A stretch of DNA of 60,872 nucleotides, taken from NCBI RefSeq assembly GCF_002796985.1, contig NZ_PEKX01000019.1, positions 1-60,872 on the forward strand. The letters run 5' to 3'. The stretch's first letter is position 1. Each line of letters begins with the position of its first letter. This DNA is from Pseudomonas sp. GTDB lineage: Bacteria; Pseudomonadota; Gammaproteobacteria; Pseudomonadales; Pseudomonadaceae. The notes below the pieces were generated by a model, which saw only the letters and a list, made by a program, of their open reading frames with translations, made no database searches and was not told the origin of the DNA. Of this stretch, positions 1-7,437 are shown piece after piece. The position numbers and the translations under genes are program-made.

Positions 1-47
1 TCGCTTGGGCTTCAGCGAAGGCGAACCTTCTCATCAGCGGGAGGCGC
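1..47 (-). other. 5' leader of an rRNA operon (16S gene lies beyond the left edge)
   Basis: Read on the minus strand, this follows an rrn-type promoter with a GC-rich discriminator (GCGCCTCCC) and runs into a leader of the kind that precedes 16S rRNA in Pseudomonas. The mature rRNA is not in the window. The assignment rests on promoter architecture and resemblance to remembered Pseudomonas rrn leaders. Confidence 0.75.
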
Positions 48-75
48 ATTCTACAGCGATCAAACCCACTGTCAA
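48..75 (-). promoter_or_regulatory. rRNA operon promoter, proximal (P2)
   Basis: On the minus strand TTGACA (70-75) and TAGAAT (48-53) are separated by 16 bp and followed by the GC-rich discriminator GCGCCTCCC. A 16-bp spacer with a GC discriminator is the classic stringently controlled rRNA promoter layout. Confidence 0.8.
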
Positions 76-228
76 GCACCTCGGTGACCTTCTTTTCAGC
101 TCGCTGCCGGAGCAGCTAATGAAGAGCGGCAAGTGCATCACCTGCCTGATCACCACTCCCAACCTCGAGCATCTGTAAGTACTTGATTTTCAAGTTCTTT
201 CAGCGCTTCGTCGCTGGGAGTGGTGCGC

Positions 229-256
229 ATTATAGGGAGTTTAAATCAGCCGTCAA
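229..256 (-). promoter_or_regulatory. rRNA operon promoter, distal (P1) with A/T-rich UP-like element
   Basis: On the minus strand TTGACG (251-256) and TATAAT (229-234) are 16 bp apart, followed by GCGCACC. Just upstream (about 258-285) is an A/T-rich stretch resembling an UP element. The MFS gene ends only 40 bp upstream on the same strand with no clear terminator between, so some read-through into the rRNA operon is possible. Confidence 0.8.
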
Positions 257-295
257 CGACTAATTTAAACTTTCTGCAAAAAGCTGTCTGGGTGA

Positions 296-1615
296 TCAGT
301 TTACCGCCATTCCCTGCCCTACCAGTCGGCGTTCCTGGCGCAGCAGGTAAGCACCCACCAGCAGGCCAACCACGCACAGGGCAACCACGTAGTACGCCGG
401 GCCCAGCGGGTCTTCCTTCATAAGGAGAGCCACCACCATCGGTGTCAGGCCGCCGAAGATGGCGTAGGCCAGGTTGTAGGAGAAGGACAGCCCGGTGAAG
501 CGCACCACCGCCGGGAAGGCGTTGACCATCACGTAAGGCACCGCGCCAATGACGCCGACACACAGGCCAGTGACCGCATACAGCGGGAACAGCCAGTCAG
601 GGTGTGCCTTCAGGCTGGTGTAGAAGGTCCAGGACACGACGCCCAGCAGGACGCTGCCCACTATAAAGGTGCGACCCGCGCCGAAGCGGTCGGCGAGGCG
701 GCCGGACAGGATGCAGCCGATGCTCAGGCAGACGATGGCCACACTGTTGGCTTTCAGCGAAATGGCGGCGTCGAAGCCGTAAACGGTCTGCAGCACCGAC
801 GGTGTCATCAGGATCACCACCACGATGCCGGCGGAGAGCACCCAGGTCAGCAGCATGGACAGCACGATCGCCGGGCGATGCTCACGTACCACTACGCCCA
901 GCGGCACTTCTTCGGCCAGTTGCTTGCGCAGCTGCAGTTCGGCGAACACCGGGGTCTCGTGCAGCCAGCGGCGCAGGTAGACGGAGAACAGGCCGAAGAT
1001 GCCGCCCAGCAGGAAGGGGATACGCCAGGCATAGCCCAGGACTTCCTCGGCGCTGTAAACGCTGTTGATCAGCGTCGCCACCAGCGAACCGATGAGGATG
1101 CCAGCGGTCAGACCCGAGGTGAGCGTGCCGCAGGCATAGCCCACATGGCGATGCGGGACGTGCTCGGCGACGAACACCCAGGCACCAGGCACCTCACCAC
1201 CGATGGCCGCGCCCTGGATGACGCGTAGCAGCAGGAGGGCCAACGGCGCCCAGATGCCGATCTGCGCATAGGTAGGCAACAGGCCCATGATCAGCGTGGG
1301 AACGGCCATCAGGAAGATGCTCAGGGTGAACATCTTCTTGCGGCCCAGCAGATCGCCGAAGTGGGCCATCACCACACCACCCAGCGGACGGGCCAGGTAG
1401 CCGGCGGCGAACAGCCCGAAGGTCTGCAGCTGACGCAGCCAGTCGGGCATGTCGGCGGGGAAGAACAGCTTGCCGACCACGGTGGCGAAGAACACGAAGA
1501 TGATGAAGTCGTAGAACTCAAGGGCGCCGCCCAGGGCGGACAACGAAAGAGTCTTGTAGTCGCTGCGGGTCAACGGACGTGACGCAGGCGCGGCAGGAGC
1601 GTTCACAGAAGGCAT
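296..1615 (-). CDS. MFS transporter, metabolite:H+ symporter type
   Basis: A 439-residue integral membrane protein with about 12 hydrophobic segments. After a short Pro/Ala-rich tail the first helix carries LGGALEFYDFIIF, typical of the metabolite:proton symporter (MHS) branch of the major facilitator superfamily. The loop between helices 2 and 3 has the MFS motif A region (GDLLGRKKMF), and ARPLGGVVMAHFGD just before it is also characteristic. I chose the ATG at 1615 over an upstream in-frame start because family members begin just before this tail. The substrate cannot be read from sequence; relatives carry dicarboxylates, citrate, shikimate or betaine-like compounds. It is separate from betIBA, which lies beyond a thioesterase gene. 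Confidence 0.85.
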   Translation of the reverse strand: MPSVNAPAAPASRPLTRSDYKTLSLSALGGALEFYDFIIFVFFATVVGKLFFPADMPDWLRQLQTFGLFAAGYLARPLGGVVMAHFGDLLGRKKMFTLSIFLMAVPTLIMGLLPTYAQIGIWAPLALLLLRVIQGAAIGGEVPGAWVFVAEHVPHRHVGYACGTLTSGLTAGILIGSLVATLINSVYSAEEVLGYAWRIPFLLGGIFGLFSVYLRRWLHETPVFAELQLRKQLAEEVPLGVVVREHRPAIVLSMLLTWVLSAGIVVVILMTPSVLQTVYGFDAAISLKANSVAIVCLSIGCILSGRLADRFGAGRTFIVGSVLLGVVSWTFYTSLKAHPDWLFPLYAVTGLCVGVIGAVPYVMVNAFPAVVRFTGLSFSYNLAYAIFGGLTPMVVALLMKEDPLGPAYYVVALCVVGLLVGAYLLRQERRLVGQGMAVN

Positions 1616-1710
1616 GGTGCTTGTTATCTCTGCAGGCAAGGAGGCTGCGACCGGCAGCCGCAGGTGCCGCACCATAGCAAATTGCGCGGAAGCGACACAG
1701 CGGCCGCACC

Positions 1711-1735
1711 CGCTGGAAATTCTCGAATTCCAGCG
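1711..1735. promoter_or_regulatory. Inverted repeat, candidate operator upstream of the thioesterase gene
   Basis: CGCTGGAA (1711-1718) and its exact complement TTCCAGCG (1728-1735) flank a 9-bp spacer. A consensus -10 TATAAT lies at 1760-1765 on the plus strand, so a bound protein would cover the -35 region of the thioesterase promoter. No regulator is assigned. Confidence 0.4.
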
Positions 1736-1874
1736 GTCGTCGCGCCGGTTCTCCCTCTATATAATGCAGGTGGGCCGATCAAAAGCTGTCCCAAGGCCTT
1801 GCGCCGGCAGGTGTCTTGGGAGAGTTTTTCGATAACCTCACCATGAGTATGCCGGGGGCAAGAGGCCCTTACCT

Positions 1875-2279
1875 ATGATCGAGCTTGAACAAGAAGATCC
1901 CATCCCGCAGGGCGACTTGGCCCTGCAGATCACCGCCCTGCCGCGCGAGAGCAACGGCTTCGGCGACATCTTCGGTGGCTGGCTGGTGGCGCAGATGGAT
2001 CTCGCCGGAACCGCCATGTCCAGCCGCATTGCCGGAGGCCGCGTGGCTACGGTAGCCATCGACCGCATGGCTTTCCTGGTCCCGGTCGCTGTCGGCGCGC
2101 AGCTCTCCTTCTATACGCAGACCCTGGAAGTCGGCCGCAGCTCGATCCGCATGCTGGTCGAAGTGTGGAGCGACGACCCGCTGTCGAGCGAATGGCGCAA
2201 GGTCACCGAGGCCGTGTTCGTCTTCGTTGCCATCGACGGTAGCGGGCGTACCCGCACGGTTCCTCCGCGTCGTGGCTGA
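1875..2279 (+). CDS. Acyl-CoA thioesterase, YciA-type hotdog fold
   Basis: A 134-residue single-domain hotdog protein, the normal size for YciA-type thioesterases, which hydrolyse acyl-CoA to free acid and CoA in the cytoplasm. The family hallmark is visible near residues 31-42: GDIFGGWLVAQMD, whose Asp is the usual catalytic residue on the long helix. A central VAIDRMAFLVPV strand follows, as in YciA. A TATAAT box stands about 110 bp upstream, and a bidirectional terminator follows directly. It is convergent with betA and not part of that operon. The preferred chain length cannot be told from sequence. Confidence 0.85.
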   Translation: MIELEQEDPIPQGDLALQITALPRESNGFGDIFGGWLVAQMDLAGTAMSSRIAGGRVATVAIDRMAFLVPVAVGAQLSFYTQTLEVGRSSIRMLVEVWSDDPLSSEWRKVTEAVFVFVAIDGSGRTRTVPPRRG

Positions 2280-2286
2280 AAACTGA

Positions 2287-2318
2287 AAACGCCGGCATTC
2301 TCGCCGGCGTTTTCGTTT
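2287..2318. terminator. Bidirectional rho-independent terminator
   Basis: The stem AAACGCCGGC / GCCGGCGTTT (2287-2296 and 2303-2312) has a 6-nt loop with T-rich tracts on both sides. It sits between the convergent thioesterase and betA genes and probably serves both. Confidence 0.85.
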
Positions 2319-2331
2319 CTGCGTTTCAGAA

Positions 2332-4014
2332 TCAGCGCTGCGGTTTTCCGCGCACCGGTGCACCTTCAGCCTTGAAGTAGTCCGCGGTGCTGCGCGGCAG
2401 TGCCGGGCGACCGCGCACCTTATCGGCCAGCTTCTCGGCCATCATGATGGTGGTGGCGTTGAGGTTGCCGGTGATGATCAGCGGCATGATCGAGGCGTCG
2501 ATCACCCGCAGCCCCTCCATGCCGTGCACGCGGCCTTCGCCATCGACCACCGCCATGTCGTCATCGCCCATCTTGCAGGAGCACGACGGGTGGAAAGCCG
2601 TTTCCGCATGCTCGCGGACGAAGGCGTCGAGGTCGGCGTCGCTCTGCTTGTCCAGGCCCGGGCTGATCTCGCGGCCGCGATAGGGATCGAGCGCCGGCTG
2701 GTTCATGATTTCGCGGGTGATCCGGATGGCGTCACGAAACTCCTGCCAGTCCTGCTCGCAGGACATGTAGTTGAACAGAATGCTCGGGTGCTTGCGCGGA
2801 TCGCGTGAAGTGACGTTGATCCGCCCCCGACTGGGAGAGCGCATCGAGCCGACGTGAGCCTGGAAGCCATGCTCACTCACCGCGTTGCTGCCGTTGTAGT
2901 TAATGGCGACCGGCAGGAAGTGGTACTGGATGTTCGGCCACTCGAACTCCGGGCGGCTGCGAATGAAACCGCCCGCCTCGAACTGATTACTCGCGCCCAG
3001 GCCGGTGCCGAGGAACATCCACTCCGCGCCGATCTGTGGCTGGTTCCACCATTGCAGCGCCGGGTACAGCGACACCGGCTGCTTGCAGGCGTACTGCAGG
3101 TACATCTCCAGGTGGTCCTGGAGGTTCTGGCCGACGCCGGGCAGGTCATGCACGACCTCGATGCCCAGGTCGCGCAGCAGGGCGGACGGGCCGACGCCGG
3201 AGCGCTGCAGCAGTTGCGGAGAAGCGATGGCGCCAGAGCACACCAGTACTTCGCGGCGTGCGCGCACTTCCTTCAGCGCATTGTCATCGCCATGCAGGTA
3301 GGTCACGCCGATGGCGCGCTTGCCGCTGAACAGGATGCGGTCGGTCAGCGCGTGGGTGACGATGGCCAGGTTCGGCCGCTCGCGGGCCTGGTCGAGGTAG
3401 CCGCGGGCGGTGCTGGCGCGCCGGCCCTGCGGGGTGACGGTGCGGTCCATCGGACCGAAGCCTTCCTGCTGGTAGCCGTTGAGGTCGTCGGTGCGCGGAT
3501 AACCCGCCTGCACGCCGGCCTCGACCATGGCATGGAACAGCGGGTTGTTGCCGGCCTTGGGCGTGGTGACGCTGACCGGGCCGCTGCCACCGTGGAAGTC
3601 GTTGGCGCCGATGTCGCGGGTCTCGGCCTTGCGGAAGTACGGCAGGCAGTCGAGGTAGGTCCAGTCTTCCAGGCCCTTCTCCTGCGCCCAGCCGTCGAAG
3701 TCCATGGCGTTGCCACGGATGTAGCACATGCCGTTGATCAGCGAGGAACCGCCCAGGCCCTTGCCGCGCCCGCACTCCATGCGACGGTTGTTCATGTGCG
3801 GTTCCGGGTCGGTCAGGTACGCCCAGTTGTAGCGGCGGCCCTGCAGCGGGTAAGCCAGCGCCGCGGGCATCTGCGTGCGGAAGTCGGCGCGGTAGTCCGG
3901 GCCGCCGGCTTCGAGCAGCAGGACGCTGACCTCGGCGTCCTCGGTCAGGCGGGCAGCCAGTACGTTACCGGCGGAACCCGCGCCAATGATGATGTAGTCG
4001 TATTCCTGGGACAT
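2332..4014 (-). CDS. betA: Choline dehydrogenase BetA
   Basis: A 560-residue GMC-family flavoprotein that oxidises choline to betaine aldehyde at the membrane. The N-terminal FAD-binding loop reads IIIGAGSAGNVLAARL (residues 8-23). The C-terminal active-site region AFHPSCSCKMGDD near residue 470 holds the GMC catalytic His. GKGLGGSSLINGM near residue 90 is the GMC signature. The ATG at 4014 is preceded by AGAGGAAGG, so the in-frame start ten codons upstream is rejected. It follows betI and betB on the same strand, the usual order in Pseudomonas, with 128 bp after betB. Expression is probably controlled by BetI from the operator near 6327. Confidence 0.96.
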   Translation of the reverse strand: MSQEYDYIIIGAGSAGNVLAARLTEDAEVSVLLLEAGGPDYRADFRTQMPAALAYPLQGRRYNWAYLTDPEPHMNNRRMECGRGKGLGGSSLINGMCYIRGNAMDFDGWAQEKGLEDWTYLDCLPYFRKAETRDIGANDFHGGSGPVSVTTPKAGNNPLFHAMVEAGVQAGYPRTDDLNGYQQEGFGPMDRTVTPQGRRASTARGYLDQARERPNLAIVTHALTDRILFSGKRAIGVTYLHGDDNALKEVRARREVLVCSGAIASPQLLQRSGVGPSALLRDLGIEVVHDLPGVGQNLQDHLEMYLQYACKQPVSLYPALQWWNQPQIGAEWMFLGTGLGASNQFEAGGFIRSRPEFEWPNIQYHFLPVAINYNGSNAVSEHGFQAHVGSMRSPSRGRINVTSRDPRKHPSILFNYMSCEQDWQEFRDAIRITREIMNQPALDPYRGREISPGLDKQSDADLDAFVREHAETAFHPSCSCKMGDDDMAVVDGEGRVHGMEGLRVIDASIMPLIITGNLNATTIMMAEKLADKVRGRPALPRSTADYFKAEGAPVRGKPQR

Positions 4015-4142
4015 GCAGGCCTTCCTCTTTTTCAGGCACGACACCGCCCGCGACGCGTGCGCGCCGGTGTCTGCGTGTTCGGGATGGCCGGTGGTCAGGG
4101 AGTCATGCCTGCGACCGGCCTTTCATGGCTCGATCGCGGCGG

Positions 4143-5615
4143 TCAGAACACCGAGGTGTAGTCGCCCAGCTCTACCTGTACGGATTTGATGCGAGTGTAG
4201 TGAGCCAGGGTGGTCAGGCCGTTCTCACGACCGACACCCGATTGCTTGTATCCGCCAACCGGCATCTCGGCCGGCGACTCGCCCCAGGTGTTGATCCAGC
4301 AGATGCCCGCCTCCAGGCGGTGGATCGCCCGGTGCGCGCGGGCCAGGTCCTGGGTCACGACGCCGGCGGCGAGGCCGTACTCGGTGTCGTTGGCGCGGCG
4401 GATGGCCTCGTCTTCGGTGTCGTAGACGAGGATGCTCATGACCGGCCCGAAGATTTCCTCGCGGACGATGGTCATGTCGTCACGGCAGTCGGTGAAGACG
4501 GTCGGTGCGACGTACGCACCCTTGCCGAACTCACCCTGGGTGACGCGCTCGCCACCGCACAGCAGGCGGGCCTTCTGTTCCTTGCCGGACTCTATATAGG
4601 AGAGAACGCTCTCCATATGCGGGAAGCTCACCAGCGGGCCGAAGTTGGTGTTTTCGTCCTGCGGGTTGCCCAGGCGGATGCGCTTCACACGCTCCAGCAC
4701 CTTGGCTTCGAAGCGCGCCTGCAGGTTGCGCGGGATGAACACGCGGGTGCCGTTGGTGCACACCTGGCCGGAGCTGAAGAAGTTGGCCATGACGGCGATG
4801 TCGGCGGCGCGGTCGAGGTGCGCGTCCTCGAAGATGATCAGCGGCGACTTGCCGCCCAGCTCCATGGTGACTTCCTTGAGCGAGGAGCCCGAAGCGCTGG
4901 CCATGACCTTCTTGCCGGTGGCGGTGCCACCGGTGAAGGAGATCTTCTCGATCAGCGGGTGCTCGGTCAGCCACTGGCCGACTTCGCGGCCGCTGCCGGT
5001 GAGCACATTGAATACGCCATCGGGCAGGCCGGCCTCGGTGTAGATCTCGGCGAGCTTGAGTACGGACAGCGGCGTCACTTCGCTGGGCTTGAAGATCATC
5101 GCGTTGCCGGCGGCCAGGGCCGGGGCGGATTTCCACAGGGCGATCTGGATCGGGTAGTTCCAGGCGCCGATGCCGGCGACCACGCCGAGCGGCTCGCGAC
5201 GGGTGTAGACGAAGCTGGTGTCGCGCAGCGGGATCTGCTCGCCCTCGATGGCCGGCACCAGGCCGGCGTAGTATTCGAGCACGTCGGCGCCGGTGACGAT
5301 GTCGACGAAGCGGGTCTCGGCCAGCGGCTTGCCGGTGTCGAGGGTTTCCAGTTCGGCGAGTTCGTCGTTGCGCTCGCGGAGGATGTCCACGGCGCGGCGC
5401 AGGATGCGCGAGCGCTGCATGGCGGTCATCGCCGCCCAGACTTTCTGCCCTTCCACCGCTGCCTGCACGGCACGCTCGACGTCATCCTTCGAGGCGCGTT
5501 GTACCTGGGCGAGAACTTCACCGTTGGCCGGATTGATGGTCTCGAAGGTGGCGCCGCTGGTGGCTTCCACGTAGCGACCGCCAATGTAGAGCTTCTGTAC
5601 TTCGAATCGAGCCAT
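4143..5615 (-). CDS. betB: Betaine aldehyde dehydrogenase BetB
   Basis: A 490-residue NAD(P)+-dependent aldehyde dehydrogenase, exactly the length of P. aeruginosa BetB, converting betaine aldehyde to glycine betaine. The catalytic Glu lies in MELGGKSPLI and the catalytic Cys in SSGQVCTNGTRVF (about residue 287). GIGAWNYPIQIALWK marks the cofactor-binding region of this subfamily. The ATG at 5615 has an AGAGGA ribosome site 12 nt upstream and matches the family N-terminus (MARFEVQKLYIGGRYV). betI ends 46 bp upstream on the same strand, so the two are almost certainly co-transcribed. Confidence 0.97.
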   Translation of the reverse strand: MARFEVQKLYIGGRYVEATSGATFETINPANGEVLAQVQRASKDDVERAVQAAVEGQKVWAAMTAMQRSRILRRAVDILRERNDELAELETLDTGKPLAETRFVDIVTGADVLEYYAGLVPAIEGEQIPLRDTSFVYTRREPLGVVAGIGAWNYPIQIALWKSAPALAAGNAMIFKPSEVTPLSVLKLAEIYTEAGLPDGVFNVLTGSGREVGQWLTEHPLIEKISFTGGTATGKKVMASASGSSLKEVTMELGGKSPLIIFEDAHLDRAADIAVMANFFSSGQVCTNGTRVFIPRNLQARFEAKVLERVKRIRLGNPQDENTNFGPLVSFPHMESVLSYIESGKEQKARLLCGGERVTQGEFGKGAYVAPTVFTDCRDDMTIVREEIFGPVMSILVYDTEDEAIRRANDTEYGLAAGVVTQDLARAHRAIHRLEAGICWINTWGESPAEMPVGGYKQSGVGRENGLTTLAHYTRIKSVQVELGDYTSVF

Positions 5616-5661
5616 GGTGCGGTGGTCCTCTCTTGTCGGTGTCAGCGCAAGGCTGCGCCCG

Positions 5662-6255
5662 CTATCCGGGACGCTTGGCCAGTTGTTGGTCGAGGTAGTC
5701 GTTGGCAATCGCCAACGCCTGCTCGGTGTCGAAGGCGTCGCCCGAGAGCGCGCCCCGCAGCCAGAGGCCGTCGATCAGCGCGGCCAATCCGCGAGCGGCG
5801 CTGCGGGCCTGGGCCAGCGGCAGTTCGCGGCGGAACTGGCTGCACAGGTTCGAATACAGCCGGTGGTCGTTGATCCGCTGCAGTCGGCGCAGCGCCGGCT
5901 GGTGCATGCTGGTCGCCCAGAACGCCAGCCAGGTCTTCATGGCCGGGCCGTTGACCTGCGAGCTGTCGAAGTTGCCGGCGATGATGGCCCGCAGGTGCGA
6001 GCGCGGTTCGTCGTTGCGCAAGGTAGCGCGGCGCTCGGCGACGGCCTTGCTCAAGGCCGACATCAAATGTCGCATCGTCGCTTCCAGCAGCCCGTTCTTG
6101 TCCCGGAAGTAGTGGCTGATGATGCCGTTGGAGACCCCCGCGAGGCGGGCGATCAGGGCGATGCTGGCGTCGCTCATGCCCACCTGGTCCACCGCCTCGA
6201 GGGTCGCGTGGATCAGTTGGGAGCGGCGAATCGGCTGCATACCGACCTTGGGCAT
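5662..6255 (-). CDS. betI: Choline-responsive repressor BetI
   Basis: A 197-residue TetR-family protein, the same length as P. aeruginosa BetI. The helix-turn-helix spans about residues 27-56 and contains IALIARLAGVSNGIISHYF. It opens with the typical MPKVGMQPIRR. BetI represses its own betIBA operon, and choline relieves repression. A near-palindromic operator lies 72 bp upstream of its start and overlaps a putative -35 element. The betT transporter often found beside this operon is absent. Confidence 0.96.
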   Translation of the reverse strand: MPKVGMQPIRRSQLIHATLEAVDQVGMSDASIALIARLAGVSNGIISHYFRDKNGLLEATMRHLMSALSKAVAERRATLRNDEPRSHLRAIIAGNFDSSQVNGPAMKTWLAFWATSMHQPALRRLQRINDHRLYSNLCSQFRRELPLAQARSAARGLAALIDGLWLRGALSGDAFDTEQALAIANDYLDQQLAKRPG

Positions 6256-6310
6256 TGTTCAATCTCCTCTTCGCCGGGCGTGCCTGTGCCGTCCGGCGAT
6301 AATGTGGGCC

Positions 6311-6343
6311 AGTCTATTCGTTTTTTATTGAACGCTCAATCAA
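6311..6343 (-). promoter_or_regulatory. betIBA promoter with overlapping BetI operator
   Basis: The near-palindrome ATTGAACGCTCAAT (6327-6340) has the form ATTGAnCGnTCAAT and resembles described BetI sites. On the minus strand TTGAGC (6334-6339) and TAGACT (6311-6316) are 17 bp apart and could be the -35 and -10, so BetI bound here would block polymerase. The promoter boxes are weak matches; the palindrome is the firm part. Confidence 0.7.
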
Positions 6344-6560
6344 CTAAGAATATGCTGCACTGCATCAACACCTCCGTGGCGCCCGCATGGCGGAGCCCGC
6401 ACCGTTCATCGCTGTGCCGCATTCCAACCGGCAAGGATCGCAGAATCCGCGCCGGATGTGTCGCAGCCGCTCTCCCCGGTGACGTCGCCTGACGGCACCT
6501 GCCCGTTGCGACGGGCCTTCCACAGCCCGGCCCGTGCCGGGCTTTCTTTTTGCGCTTCTC

Positions 6561-6630
6561 GTAGGAGCGAGCTTGCTCGCGAACCTGCAAGGCACGGTGC
6601 CATGTCGTTCGCGAGCAAGCTCGCTCCTAC
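6561..6630. repeat. REP-type palindrome, GTAGGAGCGAGCTTGCTCGC family (pair)
   Basis: Two inverted copies of GTAGGAGCGAGCTTGCTCGC flank a spacer of about 24 bp and would form a long hairpin. The same unit occurs at many other gaps in the window. Such units are typical Pseudomonas REP elements. Confidence 0.85.
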
Positions 6631-6712
6631 GAAGAGCAGCATGATCTGGCTCAAGCGCCGCCGTGTGGGTAGGACTATGGTTTCAGCCATACCCCTCACG
6701 AGGATCGCCCCT

Positions 6713-7273
6713 ATGTCGCAACACCCGCTCTGGCAGGCCCTGGGCCGCCACTGGAAATGGATCGCCCTGCGCGGCGTCGCGGCCGTGCTGTTCGGCATCC
6801 TGGCCATGGTCTGGCCGGGCATCGTGCTCACCGTGATGGTGCTGTTCTTCGGCGCCTACGCCTTTGTCGACGGCCTGTTCACCCTGATCGCCGCCGCACA
6901 GATGCGCGAATCCGGCCGACCGTTGTGGCCGCTGGTGCTGGTGGGATTGCTGGGGATAGCGGCCGGGCTGGTCGCCTTCTTCTGGCCGCAGCTGACCGCG
7001 TTGGGCCTGCTGATGCTGATCGCCGGCTGGGCGCTGGTGATGGGGGTGTTGCAGATCATCGCCGCGATCCGCCTGCGCAAGGCGCTGCAGAACGAGTGGT
7101 GGCTGGGGCTTTCGGGCGCGGTGTCGGTGCTGTTCGGCGTGCTGATGATCGCCAATCCCGGTGCCGGGGCGATTGCCGTGGCCTGGGTGATCGGCGCCTA
7201 CTCGGTGTTCTTCGGCGTCCTGCTGATCCTGCTCGCGCTGCGCCTGCGCAAGACTTCCACCTTCAATGCCTGA
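6713..7273 (+). CDS. HdeD/DUF308 family inner-membrane protein
   Basis: A 186-residue protein built almost entirely of six hydrophobic helices arranged as three similar pairs, the HdeD/DUF308 pattern. Conserved features include RGVAAVLFGILAMVWPG near the first pair and LSGAVSVLFGVLMIANPG near the third. E. coli HdeD takes part in acid resistance at high cell density; whether this homologue does so is unknown. The ATG at 6713 has GAGGA 10 nt upstream. Its stop overlaps the start of the next small gene by 8 bp, suggesting translational coupling. Confidence 0.8.
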   Translation: MSQHPLWQALGRHWKWIALRGVAAVLFGILAMVWPGIVLTVMVLFFGAYAFVDGLFTLIAAAQMRESGRPLWPLVLVGLLGIAAGLVAFFWPQLTALGLLMLIAGWALVMGVLQIIAAIRLRKALQNEWWLGLSGAVSVLFGVLMIANPGAGAIAVAWVIGAYSVFFGVLLILLALRLRKTSTFNA

Positions 7274-7436
7274 TGAGCGGGACTGGTGCCTGCTGCGCCT
7301 GGACGACAACGGCAACCGCTTCGTCATGCGCCGCCAACTGACCCGCGCCGAGGCCGAAGCCCTGGCGCGGGACTATCAGGCCCGCGGCCACCGGCAGACC
7401 TACTGGGCAGAGCGCGAAATGCTCCGCCCAGCCTGA
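7266..7436 (+). CDS. Small conserved-looking hypothetical protein (56 aa)
   Basis: A 56-codon frame overlaps the end of the DUF308 gene by 8 bp and stops one base before the convergent transporter gene ends. It starts MPDERDWCLLRLDDNGNR and continues with RRQLTRAEAEALARDYQAR, which looks like a short beta hairpin followed by an amphipathic helix rich in Ala, Glu and Arg. That is the makeup of a folded soluble peptide rather than a random frame. It has no signal peptide or membrane segment. Function unknown. Confidence 0.6.
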   Translation: MPDERDWCLLRLDDNGNRFVMRRQLTRAEAEALARDYQARGHRQTYWAEREMLRPA

Positions 7437-7437
7437 C

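Noticed and set aside
2854..5873. Long open frames on the plus strand opposite betA and betB (for example 2854-4161 and 4125-5873)
   Set aside because: They are antisense shadows of high-GC genes: rich in Ala/Gly/Val/His/Arg/Gln without any domain, and the opposite strand encodes clear enzymes. The same applies to frames opposite dgcB, dgcA, soxA, fdhA and the aminotransferase and aldehyde dehydrogenase genes.
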